From the NCBI GenBank assembly GCA_032164245.1, contig JAVMKO010000010.1:43918848-43982847 (forward strand): DNA of 64,000 nucleotides, written 5' to 3'. Made by a program: the position numbers and the translations under genes. Under the pieces are notes generated by a model, which saw nothing but the letters and a program-made list of their open reading frames with translations, was not told the DNA's origin and made no database searches. Below, in pieces: positions 12,314-23,970 of this stretch (its first letter is position 1; every line of letters begins with the position of its first letter). The stretch is from Sternotherus odoratus. Lineage: Eukaryota; Chordata; Testudines; Kinosternidae.

Positions 12314-12400
12314 CTCATCTTTTGAATCTGACAATCCTTCACACTCAGCACGCTGCCCAGCAGCTCCATCACATTGTCCTTAAACTTGTTGTTGTCCAGC
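12314..12400 (-). CDS. NLRC3: NLRC3 linker/first LRR exon
   Basis: This 87-bp exon encodes LDNNKFKDNVMELLGSVLSV and then KDCQIQKM. The acceptor is TTGGCCAG and the donor GTACTG. The first base completes the CGG Arg codon left open by the NACHT exon, and the last AG begins the Ser codon of the next exon. The mammalian counterpart is also 87 bp (LDTNQFQDPVMELLGSVLSG). The donor GTACTG is weaker than the GTAAGT or close variants used by the other exons. Confidence 0.95.
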
Positions 12401-13097
12401 CTGGCCAACAAAGCAAAACAGAAGAGACGCCTGAGAACAAAGCATTTTGATAATACGAGGAGGAGAAAACATCTATTATAAGCTACTGAGAGTGAGAGCT
12501 CACAAAGAAATGAAGAGATCCTGATCTGTGTAGCTTCCATGCTCAAGAGTTCACAGAGCGACCCCACCCCCAGGTTCCTTGAGATGCTGCCTTTAACAGT
12601 GAAGCTGACCTCCCACCACCATCCCGCAGCAAGGAGCTGAGAGTCCGTAGGCTGCTGGTCCTCATGACTAGAGAATGTTCCATATGCACAGCGCCGAAAG
12701 AGTCTGTTCTCTCTAGGATAACTGAATCACACTTACCAGCATCCCAGGAGAACTCTAGGAGGCCCTAGTCTTCCAAAGATAATGTCCTCTAAAAACCTGT
12801 AGATGCTTCACTTAGGCAAAAATCTCATTTAAGTCCTTTGGGTTCCTCCAATTAAATATATGGCAGGAGTGTGAAGCCTATTCCACCACAGCAATACAGG
12901 ACTCTGTGCTGCCCGGGGCCTTCTCTTTAGAAGTCTTGTAAGATGGCACTAGGTTGTAGCTGATGCAGATCATGCCATTACCACTAAATACATGCTCTAG
13001 GCATGCGCAACACTAAAATGCACTGTGTTGAAGCCAGTGCTCGTCCTTGTCATCTGGTACTTTGTCTTCTTTCACGCAAAGAACACATGAATATATT

Positions 13098-13395
13098 AGA
13101 CTAATAGACTTTACGGCCAGAAGGGACCATTGTGATCATCTAGTCTGACCTCCTGCACATCGCAGGCCACAAACCTCACCCAATCCTGCAACAGACCCTG
13201 GATTAACCAAGCCTCCCATCACTCCTGTGAAGTAGGTATTATCCTCTCCCCTTTACAAGTGGAGAAATTGAGGCACAGAGCTGGACTGACTTACAATAGG
13301 TCATACAGTAGGTCAGTGGCAGAGCCAAAAATAGAATCATGGGACTGGAAGGGACCTCAAGAGGTTTTTTACTCCAGCCCCCTGCACTGGAAGAC
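13098..13395 (-). mobile_element. CR1 3' end fragments flanking a MIR-like SINE
   Basis: A CR1 tail in reverse orientation occupies about 13098-13215 (CCTTCTGGCCGTAAAG on the minus strand), and a second short one about 13331-13395. Between them, 13236-13330 contains the MIR-type core TGGAGAAATTGAGGCACAGA. These are old fragments in the intron just downstream of the NACHT exon. Confidence 0.7.
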
Positions 13396-13612
13396 CCCAA
13401 GTCTGGACTTTCAGCTCCCAGTTCTGCTCACGACACATATTGCTTCAGTACCACAGGACCATACCATCCTCAGAGTATATTTCTGTTTGGAGGACAATAG
13501 TCCTGAATAAAATAATTGCCACATATCCTTTAAACAGCTGCTACTTTCTACCGCACATCACAGAACTGTGGAAATTGTCCCAGTCCCTCCACAAAACCCC
13601 GCTCTGACTTAC

Positions 13613-15356
13613 CGGAGATTACTGCAGAAGAGGAGCTGGGAAAGCAGACTTTTGCAGATATTGTAGGTGAGGCAGTTGGAGAGGTTTGTCTCCTCCATGC
13701 ACACCTCAGAAACCTGCAGGAGATAAGCCAGGGCAGAGCAGTTCACTGGCGTTAACATCCCAGCCAAGCTCTCATTTTTCATAGCTTCCTCCACAGTCTT
13801 AGCCAGCTCCACGTGCTGCACTTCATACAAGCACTGCATGACGTTCACTGTCCTGGAGGAGATGACGTAGTCAGTGTTCAGGCAGCTCTGGAGAAAGCTG
13901 ATCACATGGCTACGGAAGCTGCTATGCTCATCCTTCACCAAGAGCCAACCGGACAGCAATTTGTTCACCTGTGGGGAGAGAAGGCCAGAGAGAAAGCGCA
14001 CAAAGATATCCAGCTGCCCATCCTCTGACTGCAGTGATCTCTGGACAGCATTCTTAAAGTGATTGAGGAAACCAAACTTCGGCCAGGACATCCCACTCTC
14101 AGTGAAGAGATCAAATATTGCTCGCTTCGCTGAAGCATAGTAATAAGTGGCTGCCAAAAACTCTTGGAGTGTTAAATGGGAGAAATAGTAGACAGTGGAG
14201 AACTGCATCTCTTCCTTGAGTAACATCCTACTGCACAAGCTGCCTTGTAGTGATGAGAGATCTATGCCATAGGCTTTCATGTCTTGTTCATAAAATACGT
14301 ATTTTCTCTTGAGCAGACCATAAAATGCCAGCCGACCCAGGTTACCAATTATTTTTTTGCTGTTGTTTATAGCTTGTTCTATCCTGGGAGTCTCCTTCTG
14401 TTTTTCCTGCCAGTCACTACTCAGTGCCATTTTAAAGTAATAGGAGTAGATTTCTGATAAAGTCTTAGGAACAGCTGTCATTTCTTGAGATTGATCAGAG
14501 CTGTTCTTTAGGAAATAGCCCATTGAGGAGCCAGATATCCAGCAAAAGGCAGGAACCGTACACATTGTATACAAAGATCTGTTAGCCTTGATCTGACCCA
14601 AGACTTGACTGGATAAGTCTTGGTTCTCAAGGAACATCTGATCCAAGAAGTCTTTGATCTCCACAGCTCCAAAGCCTCGTATTTCTGTCATCCGGTCAAC
14701 AAGGCCACCTGGGATTTGGCTGGCTGCTGTGGGCCGTGAAGTGACCCAGATGGAAGCTTCCTGGAACAGGTTGCCACGGATAATATTGGTGATCAGACTA
14801 TCCACTTGAATCTCTTTTTTGGGGTCTGTGCAAACGACTGTGTTGGAAAAATCTAAAGGGGTCTTAAACTCATCCAAGCCATCCAGAATCAGTAAAATTC
14901 GGGCGGTGCCATTGGAGATAAAGCTGGGTTCAGTGATGTGAGGGAATGCCGACCGGATGAGCCTCTCAGCAGAGAGTTTCTCGTATGTGTTCAGTTCCCG
15001 GAAGGTGAGAGGCAGCACGAATATGATGTCCTTATTGACCTCCCCTTTGGCCCACATGCAGACAAACAGTTTCACCAAAGTGCTTTTGCCGATCCCAGCC
15101 ACGCCCACGGTGACAGAGATTCGAGGAGGAATGCTGACTTTAGACAGAGGAAGGAAGAGCTTCTCCAGGGGGATTTTCTTGGCAACATTTCTCATGCCTT
15201 TGGTGGCCTCAATCTGCATGACGTCATGTTCCTTCTGCTGAATATCTGTCAGGCCTTCCACCAGCAGAAGATTAGTGAGCCTCTCCAGCTGGCCAAGTTC
15301 CACACCCGTTCCATAGCGGTTCTGGAGACTTTCCAAATGCTTTTGCACCATAGGGT
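13613..15356 (-). CDS. NLRC3: NLRC3 NACHT exon
   Basis: This single 1744-bp exon encodes 580 full codons with no stop. It carries the nucleotide-binding oligomerisation module of NLRC3. The Walker A motif GVAGIGKST is at 15079-15105, Walker B LLILDGLDEF near 14866-14896, and the sensor TSRP near 14740. The winged-helix and superhelical linker follow (FSHLTLQEFLAA, RAIFDLFTESGMSWP). The acceptor is CTCTACACAG and the donor GTAAGT. It enters in phase 1 (G + AC = Asp from the CARD-like exon) and leaves in phase 2. The ATPase motifs are intact, so the protein should bind ATP and act in the cytosol as in mammals. The open frame continues upstream of 15356 only by chance, through intron. Confidence 0.97.
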
Positions 15357-16712
15357 CTGTGTAGAGAGAAGCAAAATAGGTCAAGAGGGAGACAGATAAT
15401 GACCACAAGCATAACCAATAAGCACAGCCTGACTTCTCATTATTGCAGGGAAGAGAAGCCAACTGGAGCTTCTGGAGGCCAGGAAAGCAGGTTTGAAAAC
15501 TTGCAACCAAGGGGAAGGGTTGTACTGGCTGTGGATGTGATTGTGACAGGGAGCAAAGTTCTCATTGCTCAGACACACCCACCAGTTGACCAAAAGGACG
15601 GGGCTGGAACTGCTTTGGCTGCTGGCTACCGCTACTTTGTCGAGTAATGTGTAGACTGAACATCAGGGCAGGAGACTGCACCTGTCACTGAAGTTAGAGA
15701 TGGAGTCATCAACTACAACCCCCCAAGCAAATGCACAACTGCCCCTACTGTATGTGCTGTAGGACTTCGTTGTCTAGTTTAAAACGTTTCATAATGAAGT
15801 TTAAAAAGCCTGAAGTGGCAAATCTTTGACAACAACGGTCACAAATTCTCCCTGCTGTGATCCCATCAATCTAGTTTCCAGGGGCAGAAGTAGCACTTCT
15901 GTTAAATTGCTTTGATAGAAAACACTGGTTCAAATAAAATGGAAGCATTGATTTCTGGGATTTCGCAGTCTGATATTTGAACTGGTGCTGAACCTGAGGC
16001 CTCATACAAAGCTTTCCCAATATCCATTAGCGACCCTTTTGTTTTCATGGTAATGGCTCCCATAGCCGCACTAGCACCTCGCTGTGCCTGCCAGTTAAGT
16101 CAATCACAGCTTCACAACAAACCAAAGTGAGTTATGGTCCAAGTTCAACTCCACATCTCGGAGTGCAACTTCCCCACTCAGAGCGTCCTTCACAGAATAA
16201 GCAGTTCTGTGGCTTCTAAATGAACATGGGTTTTGCATCAGTGCAATTCCACTGGCAGGTCAGTCAGAGGGTGATGATGCCGGAACACCTTACACTGACT
16301 CCCACTCCCTTAGGAGGAGTATTATGAAGTCTAAGGAAGGAAGGGTACTTGGAAGTAAAGGGTAATTAACCTACATCTTTGTACACCCTTCCCTCTTAAC
16401 TGCGTTTCTTGCTAGACTCTCTTGGCCAAATTCAGAGCTGATGTGTAAGGAGGGGAGGCAAACAACATGATAGTGAGTGGGTGTCAGTCAGTCAAAGGGC
16501 CTTGTGGACACAGGAAAGTTTTACCAGTTATACCAATATTGTTACCCATCTGGACACTCTTATTCTGGAATAAGAGTGGCTTTTTTAGATTTAACTTCAA
16601 CTCCTTCCCAAGCGAGAAAAGTGAAACTGACAAAAGCCATTCTTTTACTGCAGTAGGGGCATTCAGATGGATATTGGTATAAACAAGAACAGTTTAAATT
16701 CACTTCTTAGAT
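15357..16712. other. NLRC3 intron, nothing recognised
   Basis: This is intronic sequence upstream of the NACHT exon. No clear repeat or exon was recognised. Confidence 0.5.
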
Positions 16713-17223
16713 CAGGGGTAGGCAACCTATGGCTCACGTGCCAAAGGCGGCACACAAGCTGATTTTCAATGGCACTCACACTACCCGGGTCCTGGCCACC
16801 GATCTGGGGTGCTCTGCATTTTAAATGAAGCTTCTTAAACAGTCTTTTAAAGGTCAGAGAGGTAGCCGTGTTAGTCTCGAATAGCAGAAGTAACAAAGAG
16901 TCCCGTGGCACCTTAAAGACTAACTAAAGTATTGAAGCATAAGTTTCCGTGGGCCAATACCCACTTCGTCCACTGCTTGCATCTGACGAAGTGGGTATTA
17001 GCCCACGAAAGCTTATGCTTCAATACATTAGTTAGTCTTTAAGGTGCCACAGGACTCTGTTACCTTTAAAAAAGTATTTACATACAATAGATTTGTTATA
17101 TTTTATAGACTTATAGAAAGACCTTCTAAAAACATTAAAATGTATAACTGGCACGTGAAACCTTACATTAGAGTGAATAAATGAAGACTGGGCACATCAC
17201 TTCTGAAAGGTTGCTGACCCCTG
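16713..17223. mobile_element. hAT element containing a Penelope-like inverted pair
   Basis: The termini CAGGGGTAGGCAACC and GGTTGCTGACCCCTG are inverted repeats flanked by a perfect 8-bp duplication TCTTAGAT (16705-16712 and 17224-17231). Inside, about 16856-17065 holds two copies of another repeat in head-to-head orientation. The outer hAT element is non-autonomous. Confidence 0.92.
16856..17065. repeat. Inverted pair of Penelope-like / hammerhead-type repeats
   Basis: A minus-oriented copy (from GAGAGGTAGCCGTGTTAGTC) is followed at once by a plus-oriented copy containing CTGACGA, the hairpin GTGGGTATTAGCCCAC and GAAA (about 16984-17012). The two halves are long inverted repeats that could fold into one hairpin. 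The motif order CUGANGA, stem II, GAAA, short stem III is that of a hammerhead ribozyme, which Penelope-like elements are known to carry. Assignment to Penelope rests on that knowledge, and activity is not shown. Confidence 0.65.
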
Positions 17224-17920
17224 TCTTAGATTATACTGAAAAAAATAAATATTTTCAGTGTAGACAAGGCATAAGAGAATCAATCTAGTCTATGTTGATG
17301 GAATATACATCTCAAGGGGGTGGAAGAAGAAGTATGTGGCACCAGATAAGACTTTCCCAGGCTCATTTAGACTCAGCTGTCAATGACTCTAGTTTACCAT
17401 AGCATGGCTAACAGTAGCAGCCCAATGTCTGCACTGTATGTTCCATGCTGGATTTAGCTTGTAAAACCCTGTGATAGGGACTGTGGGGCTCAGTACATCA
17501 TCATCAGAACATGGCCATTACATTTAACTATAGCACAAGACTTCTTGTTTAGCGGCTGCGTGATGCTGACACAAGGAAACAAAACAGAACGAGACTAACT
17601 TGTGATCCCGTCACCTTCACATTACTGAGTGCTTTTCTGGGCAGTTACCAGCCAGACGGTGGAGCCTTGATTAAATTATTCAAACATTCTCACTTGAAGC
17701 AGAGTTTCAATGTCTAGGTGGCAAATTATTAAGCAACCTTATTTACACTGAACTGCCGCCTGAGGCAGAGAAATGAGAAGACAGACAAATTGGATGTGTG
17801 GTGAGGAGGCTTTGACCAGCTCCCACAGGAGAGACAGAGCTAGGTGGCTGCTCCTGAATGGTCCTGGGAGTGCAGCTCCACATACACAAAACCTCAGTCC
17901 TAGATTCCTCCCCCATACTA
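17116..17920. repeat. Direct duplication, copy A
   Basis: This copy is nearly identical to 19633-20430 (for example, only two or three differences over 17501-17620). It begins inside the right end of the hAT element at 16713 and ends at CCCCCATACTA. Confidence 0.93.
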
Positions 17921-18724
17921 CTTTTGAAAAGCCCCTACGGTCTGTCCAGACTGTACCAATTGTACAGTATTGGTAATACACAATATGACCCAAGACATTT
18001 TCTAAGGGCCTGGCCATGCGCACTGAGCCCCCGGCCTGTCTTGGGGTCAGTGTGGAGCTGCACCACCCCAAGTGGGGCTCCTAAACCAGACATAATCCCT
18101 CTTGCAGCCTCCCCAGTCCCACAGACCCATCACACACATATGGACAGACAGATCAAGCAGACCCGCAGCCTGTCTGCCTTCCCTCCCCTAGTGAGGAATT
18201 ACCACGCTGGGGCGTGTACACTCCAGTCTCTCCCCCTGCTCCCCAGAAACAAGCATTTCAGCAACAACATTTCACCCAAGGTCTTTTTCCTTATTCCATC
18301 TTCTAACCTGCCCCTGGTCAGACAAGATGACCCCTCTCCCTCAAAGCCAGTTAAACAAGGGGCTTTAACTGCCAAGGCTGCCCTCCCCCCTTGGGACCCG
18401 AGTCAAAATGATTGATTGACTGAGCTCTCTCGGTCTCCTACATTGCTATCAGCAGTGGCTGCCGCTTCTCTTGATGCTGCTTGAGGCAGCAGAGGGCAAC
18501 ACTTTGCTCTGTGTAGCCACGTTGGCTCTAAGATGCTAAAACTTGTTTTTTCAGTAAAACGGGCAGCTGTGGTGTACCTTCCTGTAGCCGCATCCATCTC
18601 AAAGGCTCCAGACGTGCTTTACAAACCTACCAAACAAAACTATTGTGATCACCTTGCCATCCAGTGAAATGAAGCTACCTCTTGAGTACAACACAGCCAC
18701 AATTCATATATGAACTGGAAAAGG

Positions 18725-19385
18725 GGGGTAAACGGTGAGGTGGCAAACATTTGCAGATGACACAAAACTACCCAGGAGAGTTAAGTCCCCAGCTGACTGT
18801 GAAGAGTTACGAAGGGATCGCACAAAACTGGGTGACTGGACAACTAACTGGCAGATGAAATTCAGTGTTGATAAATGCAAAGCAATGCACATTGCAAAAC
18901 TTAATCCCAACCATACATATAAAATGATGGGGTCTAAGATAGCTGTTACCACTCAAGAAAGAGATCTTGGGGGTCATTGTGGATAGTTTTCTGAAAATAT
19001 CCACTGAATGTGCAGCAGCAGTCAAAAAAGCAAACAGAATGTTGGGAACCAATAGGAAAGGGATAGATTAAAAAAAACAGAAAATATCCTATTGCCTCTA
19101 TATAAATCCTTGGTATACCCACATCTTGAATACTGTGTGCAGATCTGGTTGTCCCATCTCAAAAAAGATCTATTGGAATTGGAAATAGTACAGAATGGGC
19201 AGAGGTGGTGTCCCTCACCTCTGTTTGCCAGAAGCTGGGAATGGGCAACAGAGGATGGATCACTTGATGATTACCTGTTCTGTTCATTCCCTCTGGGGCA
19301 CCTGGCATTGGCCACTGTCAGAAGACAAGATACTGAGGTAGATGGACCATGGTCTGATGCAGTACAACCGTTCTTATGTTCTAAG
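18725..19385 (+). mobile_element. CR1 LINE 3' fragment with RT remnant
   Basis: The plus strand encodes TFADDTKLPRRVKSP (FADD reverse transcriptase box), then KFSVDKCKAMHI and ERDLG. A second frame follows with YKSLVYPHLEYCVQIW and the CR1 tail ending TTCTTATGTTCTAA. The frame breaks near 18986. It lies between the two duplicated copies. Confidence 0.9.
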
Positions 19386-19632
19386 TCACTGCCGAAGAGT
19401 GCACAGCAACAGGTCTTAGCCATGATGGTTGGAAGTGAAAAAGATCCAACTGCAAATGCTGTGGTGGGCAGAGTGTAGAGGAATTGTACAGGTCAGAATC
19501 TGCTGCCAGGACTCCAGGACATACTGGAAGCTGATATACTACATAAGGTGCCATCTCATAGAGCTGTAACTCTCTCAGTGACTGTCTCCAATGTACACGT
19601 CATCACCACTGAACACTAACTCCCCATCAATC

Positions 19633-20430
19633 GAAAGAGACCTTCTAAAAACACTTAAATGTATTACTGGCACGCGAAACCTTACATTAGAGTGAATAAA
19701 TGAAGACTCGGTACATCACTTCTGAAAGGTTGCTAACCCCGGTCTTAAATAATACTGAAAAAAAATGTTTCGTATAGAGAAGACGTAAGGGAGTCTGTCT
19801 AGTCTATGTTGATAGAATATGCATGTCAAGGGGCTGGAAGAAAATGTATGTTACACCAGATAAGACTCAGGCTCATTTAGACTCAGCTGTCAATGACTCC
19901 AGTTTACCATAGCATGGCTAACAGTAGCAGCCCAATGTCTGCACTGTATGTTCCATGCTGGATTTAGCTTGTAAAACCCTGTGATAGGGACTGTGGGGCT
20001 CAGTACATCATCATCAGAACATGGCCAATACATTTAACTATAGCACAAGACTTCTTGTTTAGCGGCTGCGTGATGCTGACACAAGGAAACAAAACAGAAC
20101 GAGACTAACTCGTGATCCCGTCACCTTCACATTACTGAGTGCTTTTCTGGGCAGTTACCAGCCAGACGGTGGAGCCTTGATTAAATTATTCAAACATTCT
20201 CACTTGAAGCAGAGTTTCAACATCTAGGTGGCAAATTATTAAGCAACCTTATTTACACTGAACTGCCGCCTGAGGCAGAGAAATGAGAAGACAGACAAAT
20301 TGAGTGTGTGGCGAGGAGGCTTTGACCAGCTCCCACAGGAGAGACAGAGCTAGGTGGCTGCTCCTGAATGGTCCTGGGTGTGCAGCTCCACATACACAAA
20401 ACCTCAGTCCTAGATTCCTCCCCCATGCTA
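19633..20430. repeat. Direct duplication, copy B
   Basis: This is the second copy of the 0.8-kb unit at 17116-17920. It carries the right end of the hAT element but not its left end, so this copy derives from the first or from a common donor after the hAT insertion. Confidence 0.93.
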
Positions 20431-20492
20431 TGCTGGGAAGGGCTGATATTATGGCAATGGCAGTGCCACTATCAGAAGAAAGATTTAAGATT

Positions 20493-20960
20493 AGCAGCCG
20501 TGTTAGTCTGTATCCGTAAATAAAACAAGGAAGAGTTTGTAGCACCTTAGAGACTAACCAGTTTATTTCAGGATAAGCTTTCGTGGGCTATAGCTTCATT
20601 GGATGCATAGAATGGAACAGAAGTAAGATGCATTTATACACACAGAAAGAAGGGGGGGGGGGAAGTTGTACATTAGCATACCAATTCTAAGAGGCTGTTT
20701 AATTTAGATGGGCCATTATCAGTAGGAGAAAAAATACCTTTTGAAATGGATTTCTGACAGGCAGGAGATAACACCTATTAAAAGGTAAATTAACAAGGGA
20801 AATGCAATCAATTAGTGTAATGGGAGAACCATTTGCAAGTTCTGTTAAGCCCTTGGTTTACTGTATCAAATTTGAAAATTAATTCCAGTTCCTCAGTTTC
20901 TCGTGAAGAAAGTAGCTGCAGGCGATGGATAAGCAGGTCTGGTCCTAATCAACAATGATC
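20493..20960 (-). mobile_element. Penelope-like repeat fragment
   Basis: In reverse orientation, the sequence carries the tail TAGTCTCTAAGGTGCTACAA and the core GCCCACGAAAGCTTATCC seen in the copies at 16.9 and 52.1 kb. The CTGATGA part is mutated. A longer upstream section follows to about 20960, which could not be aligned to the other copies. Confidence 0.6.
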
Positions 20961-21059
20961 CGCTTTTCATGCAAATGTCCCTAGCAACTCACAAGGGAAA
21001 GAAATACAAAAAATGCAGTCATTCCTCAGAGCAGACAAAGGAGGGGTTAAACAGCAAAC

Positions 21060-22072
21060 AAAGAGTAACTATTCTATGTTGGATTGGAGGGAGGTCTTAA
21101 GTGTGGTTCCACAGGGTCTGTTCTGGTGGTGTTTAACATCTTTATTAATGATCTAGATGTAAGAATAGAGAGCAGACTGATCAAGTTTGCAGATGACAAG
21201 GCTGGGGAGGTTGCTAACACTTTGGAGGCTAGAGTTAAAATTCAGAGAGATGTTGTCTATTCTCCAATTGAGCAACAAAATGAAATTCAATAAAGACAAA
21301 TGTAAGGTGCTACATTTAAGGGAGAAAAACCAAATGCACAAATACAGAATGGGGGATAACTAGCTCGGCAGCAGCACTGCTGAGAAGGATCTGGGAGTTG
21401 TAGTGGATCCCAACCTCAACATGAGTCAGAAATGTGATGCTGTTGCAAAAAATAAATAAATAAATAAAAATAAATGCAATTTTAGGTTCAATTAACGGAG
21501 GCATAGCATGCAAGTCATGGGAAGGGATAGTACTGCTCTACTCAGCGCTGGTTGGGTCTCAGCCCGCGTACTGTGTCCAATTTTGGTCACCACTGTATAG
21601 AAAGAATGTGGTGAAACTGAAAAGGATCCAGAGGTGAGTGACAAAGATGATCAAAGGGATGGAAGGCAAGGCAAAGGCTGAAAGAACTGGGGATGTTTAT
21701 TTTGGAAACGAGGAGATTAAGGGGAGGAACATGATAGCGGTCTTCAAATACTTGAAAGGCTGCCATTAAAAAAAAATGGAGAAAACTTGTTCTCTCTTGC
21801 CACAGAGGTCAGGACAAGAGACAATGGGTTCAAACTATAGCATAACAGATTTAGATTGAAATCGCAGAAAGAACTTCCTAACTCCAAGAACAGCGGGACA
21901 ATGGAACAGACTGCCTAGGGCTGCTGTAGAAGCTCCTTCGCTGGCGGTTTTCAAAGGGAGGCTGGAGAGCCATCTCTCTTGGATGGGTTAGACACAACAA
22001 ATCCTGCATCTTGGCAGGGAGTTAGACTAGATGACCCTTCTGGTCCCTCTTAGGCTATTATTCTATGACTTC
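21060..22072 (+). mobile_element. CR1 LINE 3' portion
   Basis: The frames give VFNIFINDLDVRIESRLIKF followed by ADD, which is the CR1 reverse transcriptase catalytic region, and the 3' end with GACTAGATGACCCTTCTGGT. Frameshifts, stops and an (AAAT)n tract at about 21450-21470 show that it is dead. A second short CR1-like tail lies at about 22090-22190. Confidence 0.9.
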
Positions 22073-22397
22073 AGTATCTCAGCCAGTCAGAAGTCAGGGA
22101 TCTATTACAGGAGTGGGTGAGTTAGGTTCTGTGGCCTATAATGCAGGCTATATGATTGTGATGGTCCCTTCTGACCTTAGACTAGGAGTGTCTCACTGGT
22201 AGTGTCCTTAATCAACAGCGCTCAGACCTGGAGGGCCTTTTTTGTCCTTACTCAGGCAAAATGGCCCAGGGTACACTTGGCTCTGCGAATGCTACAGGTA
22301 CACACCTGCTAGCACACAATGCCAACGTGTGTGTGCACACCGAGACTTTTATGACACACATGCACACTGACAGAAGACAATGAACAGCATCTCCTAC

Positions 22398-22658
22398 CAT
22401 AGACGGTGATGTGGAGATAGAGCTGGGAGTTGGTTGTCTCTATGTAAGTCTGCAGGGACTGAGAGGCATAGCTGCCCTTCCCAGCCAGAAGATCCATGAC
22501 CGCCTTCACCTGCTCCGACACGGAGCTCATCTCCTGCACCTGGCCTGCCTCCTCAGCGCTGAGGAGATCCAGCTTCCTCATGTAGCAGATGATCTCTTCC
22601 AGGAACTGCGACGAGATGGACCTCACCAGCTGCTTCTGATAGCGGTTGATCCAAACCC
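22398..22658 (-). CDS. NLRC3: NLRC3 N-terminal CARD-like exon
   Basis: This 261-bp exon encodes VWINRYQKQLVRSISSQF, then LLSAEEAGQVQEM and SEQVKAVMDLLAGKGSYASQ. The last part matches the N-terminus of mammalian NLRC3 (EQVKALMDLLAGKGSQGSQ). The helical pattern before it resembles a CARD/death-fold, which in mammalian NLRC3 is short and atypical. The acceptor is CCCTTCCTCACAG and the donor GTAGGA. It leaves in phase 1 and joins the NACHT exon in frame. An open frame runs on upstream past the acceptor with Met codons, but the strong splice site favours the exon start given. Confidence 0.9.
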
Positions 22659-22931
22659 CTGTGAGGAAGGGAGGGGGTGATGAGTGTGAGGAGTCACTGA
22701 CAGTATCTGGATCTTCCATGCACTGAGGATACATTGCTCAAGGGTGACAGGAGACAGAAGAGGGATAGGCGGGTTTCTTGGAGATCACATGGCTGTGGCA
22801 AGGCGCTGCTTGGACAAGGTGGTCTCTGTATAGACTCTGCACCATAATGAAAAGAACATGCTGCCCAGAAATAAAATACATAGGGAGATAAAACTGAAAC
22901 TGACTAGGTCAGTCCAAACAAGACACTAGGC

Positions 22932-23625
22932 CAGGGGTGGGCAAACTACGGTCCGTGGGCCACATCCGGCCCATGGGCCCCTCCTGCCCAGCCCCTGAGC
23001 TCCCAGACGGGGAGGCTAGCCCCCAGCCCCTCCGCTGCTGTTCCCCCTGCCCTGGAGCCTCAGCACGCAATGCCTCCGTCCCAATGCTCTGACCAGAAGG
23101 CCTGCAGAGCTGCGGCCTGACCTGGTGTCTGTGCTGCGCGGTGCACGGCTACCTATCCTGGTGTAGCCGTGCCGCCAGCCACCCGAACTCCAGGCAGCGC
23201 AGGAAGGGGGTAGGGCAGAGGTTGAATAGAGGGCAGGGGAGTTCAGGGAGTGGTCAGGAGGGGTGGGTAGGGGTCCGGATGGTCAGAGGGTGGGGAACCG
23301 GAAGGTTGAATGGGGGCAGGGGTCCCTGGTGGCAGTCAGGAATGAGAGGAAGGGTTGGATGGAGCAGCTAGGGATAGTCAGGGGTGAGGTCCAGGAGTGG
23401 TCAGGGGACAGGGAGGGGTGGATGGGGAAGGTTCTGTCAGGAAGGAGAGGGGTGTGTGGATGGGGCAGGAGTCCTGGGGGGGTTGTCAGGGGGCAAGAAG
23501 CCGGGGGGGGGGATCGGATAGGGGGTGGTGGCTGTTTAGGGAGGCACAGCCTCCTCTAACGGTCCCTCCATACAATTTCTGAAACCCAAATGTGGCCCTC
23601 AGGCCAAAACGTTTGCCCACCCCTG
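22932..23625. mobile_element. Non-autonomous hAT element
   Basis: The termini CAGGGGTGGGCAAACTACGG and GTTTGCCCACCCCTG are inverted repeats with a near-perfect 8-bp duplication (CACTAGGC/CACTAAGC). The G-rich interior has weak GGTCAGGGG-type tandem structure and no transposase. Confidence 0.9.
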
Positions 23626-23970
23626 CACTAAGCTGTAGCCATCGGGCGCCAGTGAGAGAATCCCAAACCAAGTCCAGCACCAGCTGAGCTAATAAGTCCC
23701 TGCTCTATTATTCCTACTTCATTCATTAGAAGAAACATTCTAAATTCAAATGCATTGGTGGCAATCAAACCTCTTTCTGGAAGGGAGAAAGATTTAGTGG
23801 ACAATCTGGAGAAATACAGATGCTGCCCAACGGGGCTGTGCAAATTGGTTTAAGTCAAGGTGAGTTTTCACCAAAAACTCACGTCAAACTCAAACTATTT
23901 CTGGGCATTTCTGCATAGCCTGGATTGGGACAAAAGCCAAAATACTGGTGCTTAATTTCTGCCAGGGCTG

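Noticed and set aside
13813..15399. Plus-strand frames antisense to the NACHT exon
   Set aside because: They are shadows of the conserved minus-strand coding sequence.
15357..15510. Upstream extension of the NACHT frame to a Met at 15510
   Set aside because: A strong acceptor at 15356 joins in frame to the CARD-like exon; the extension is intron read-through.
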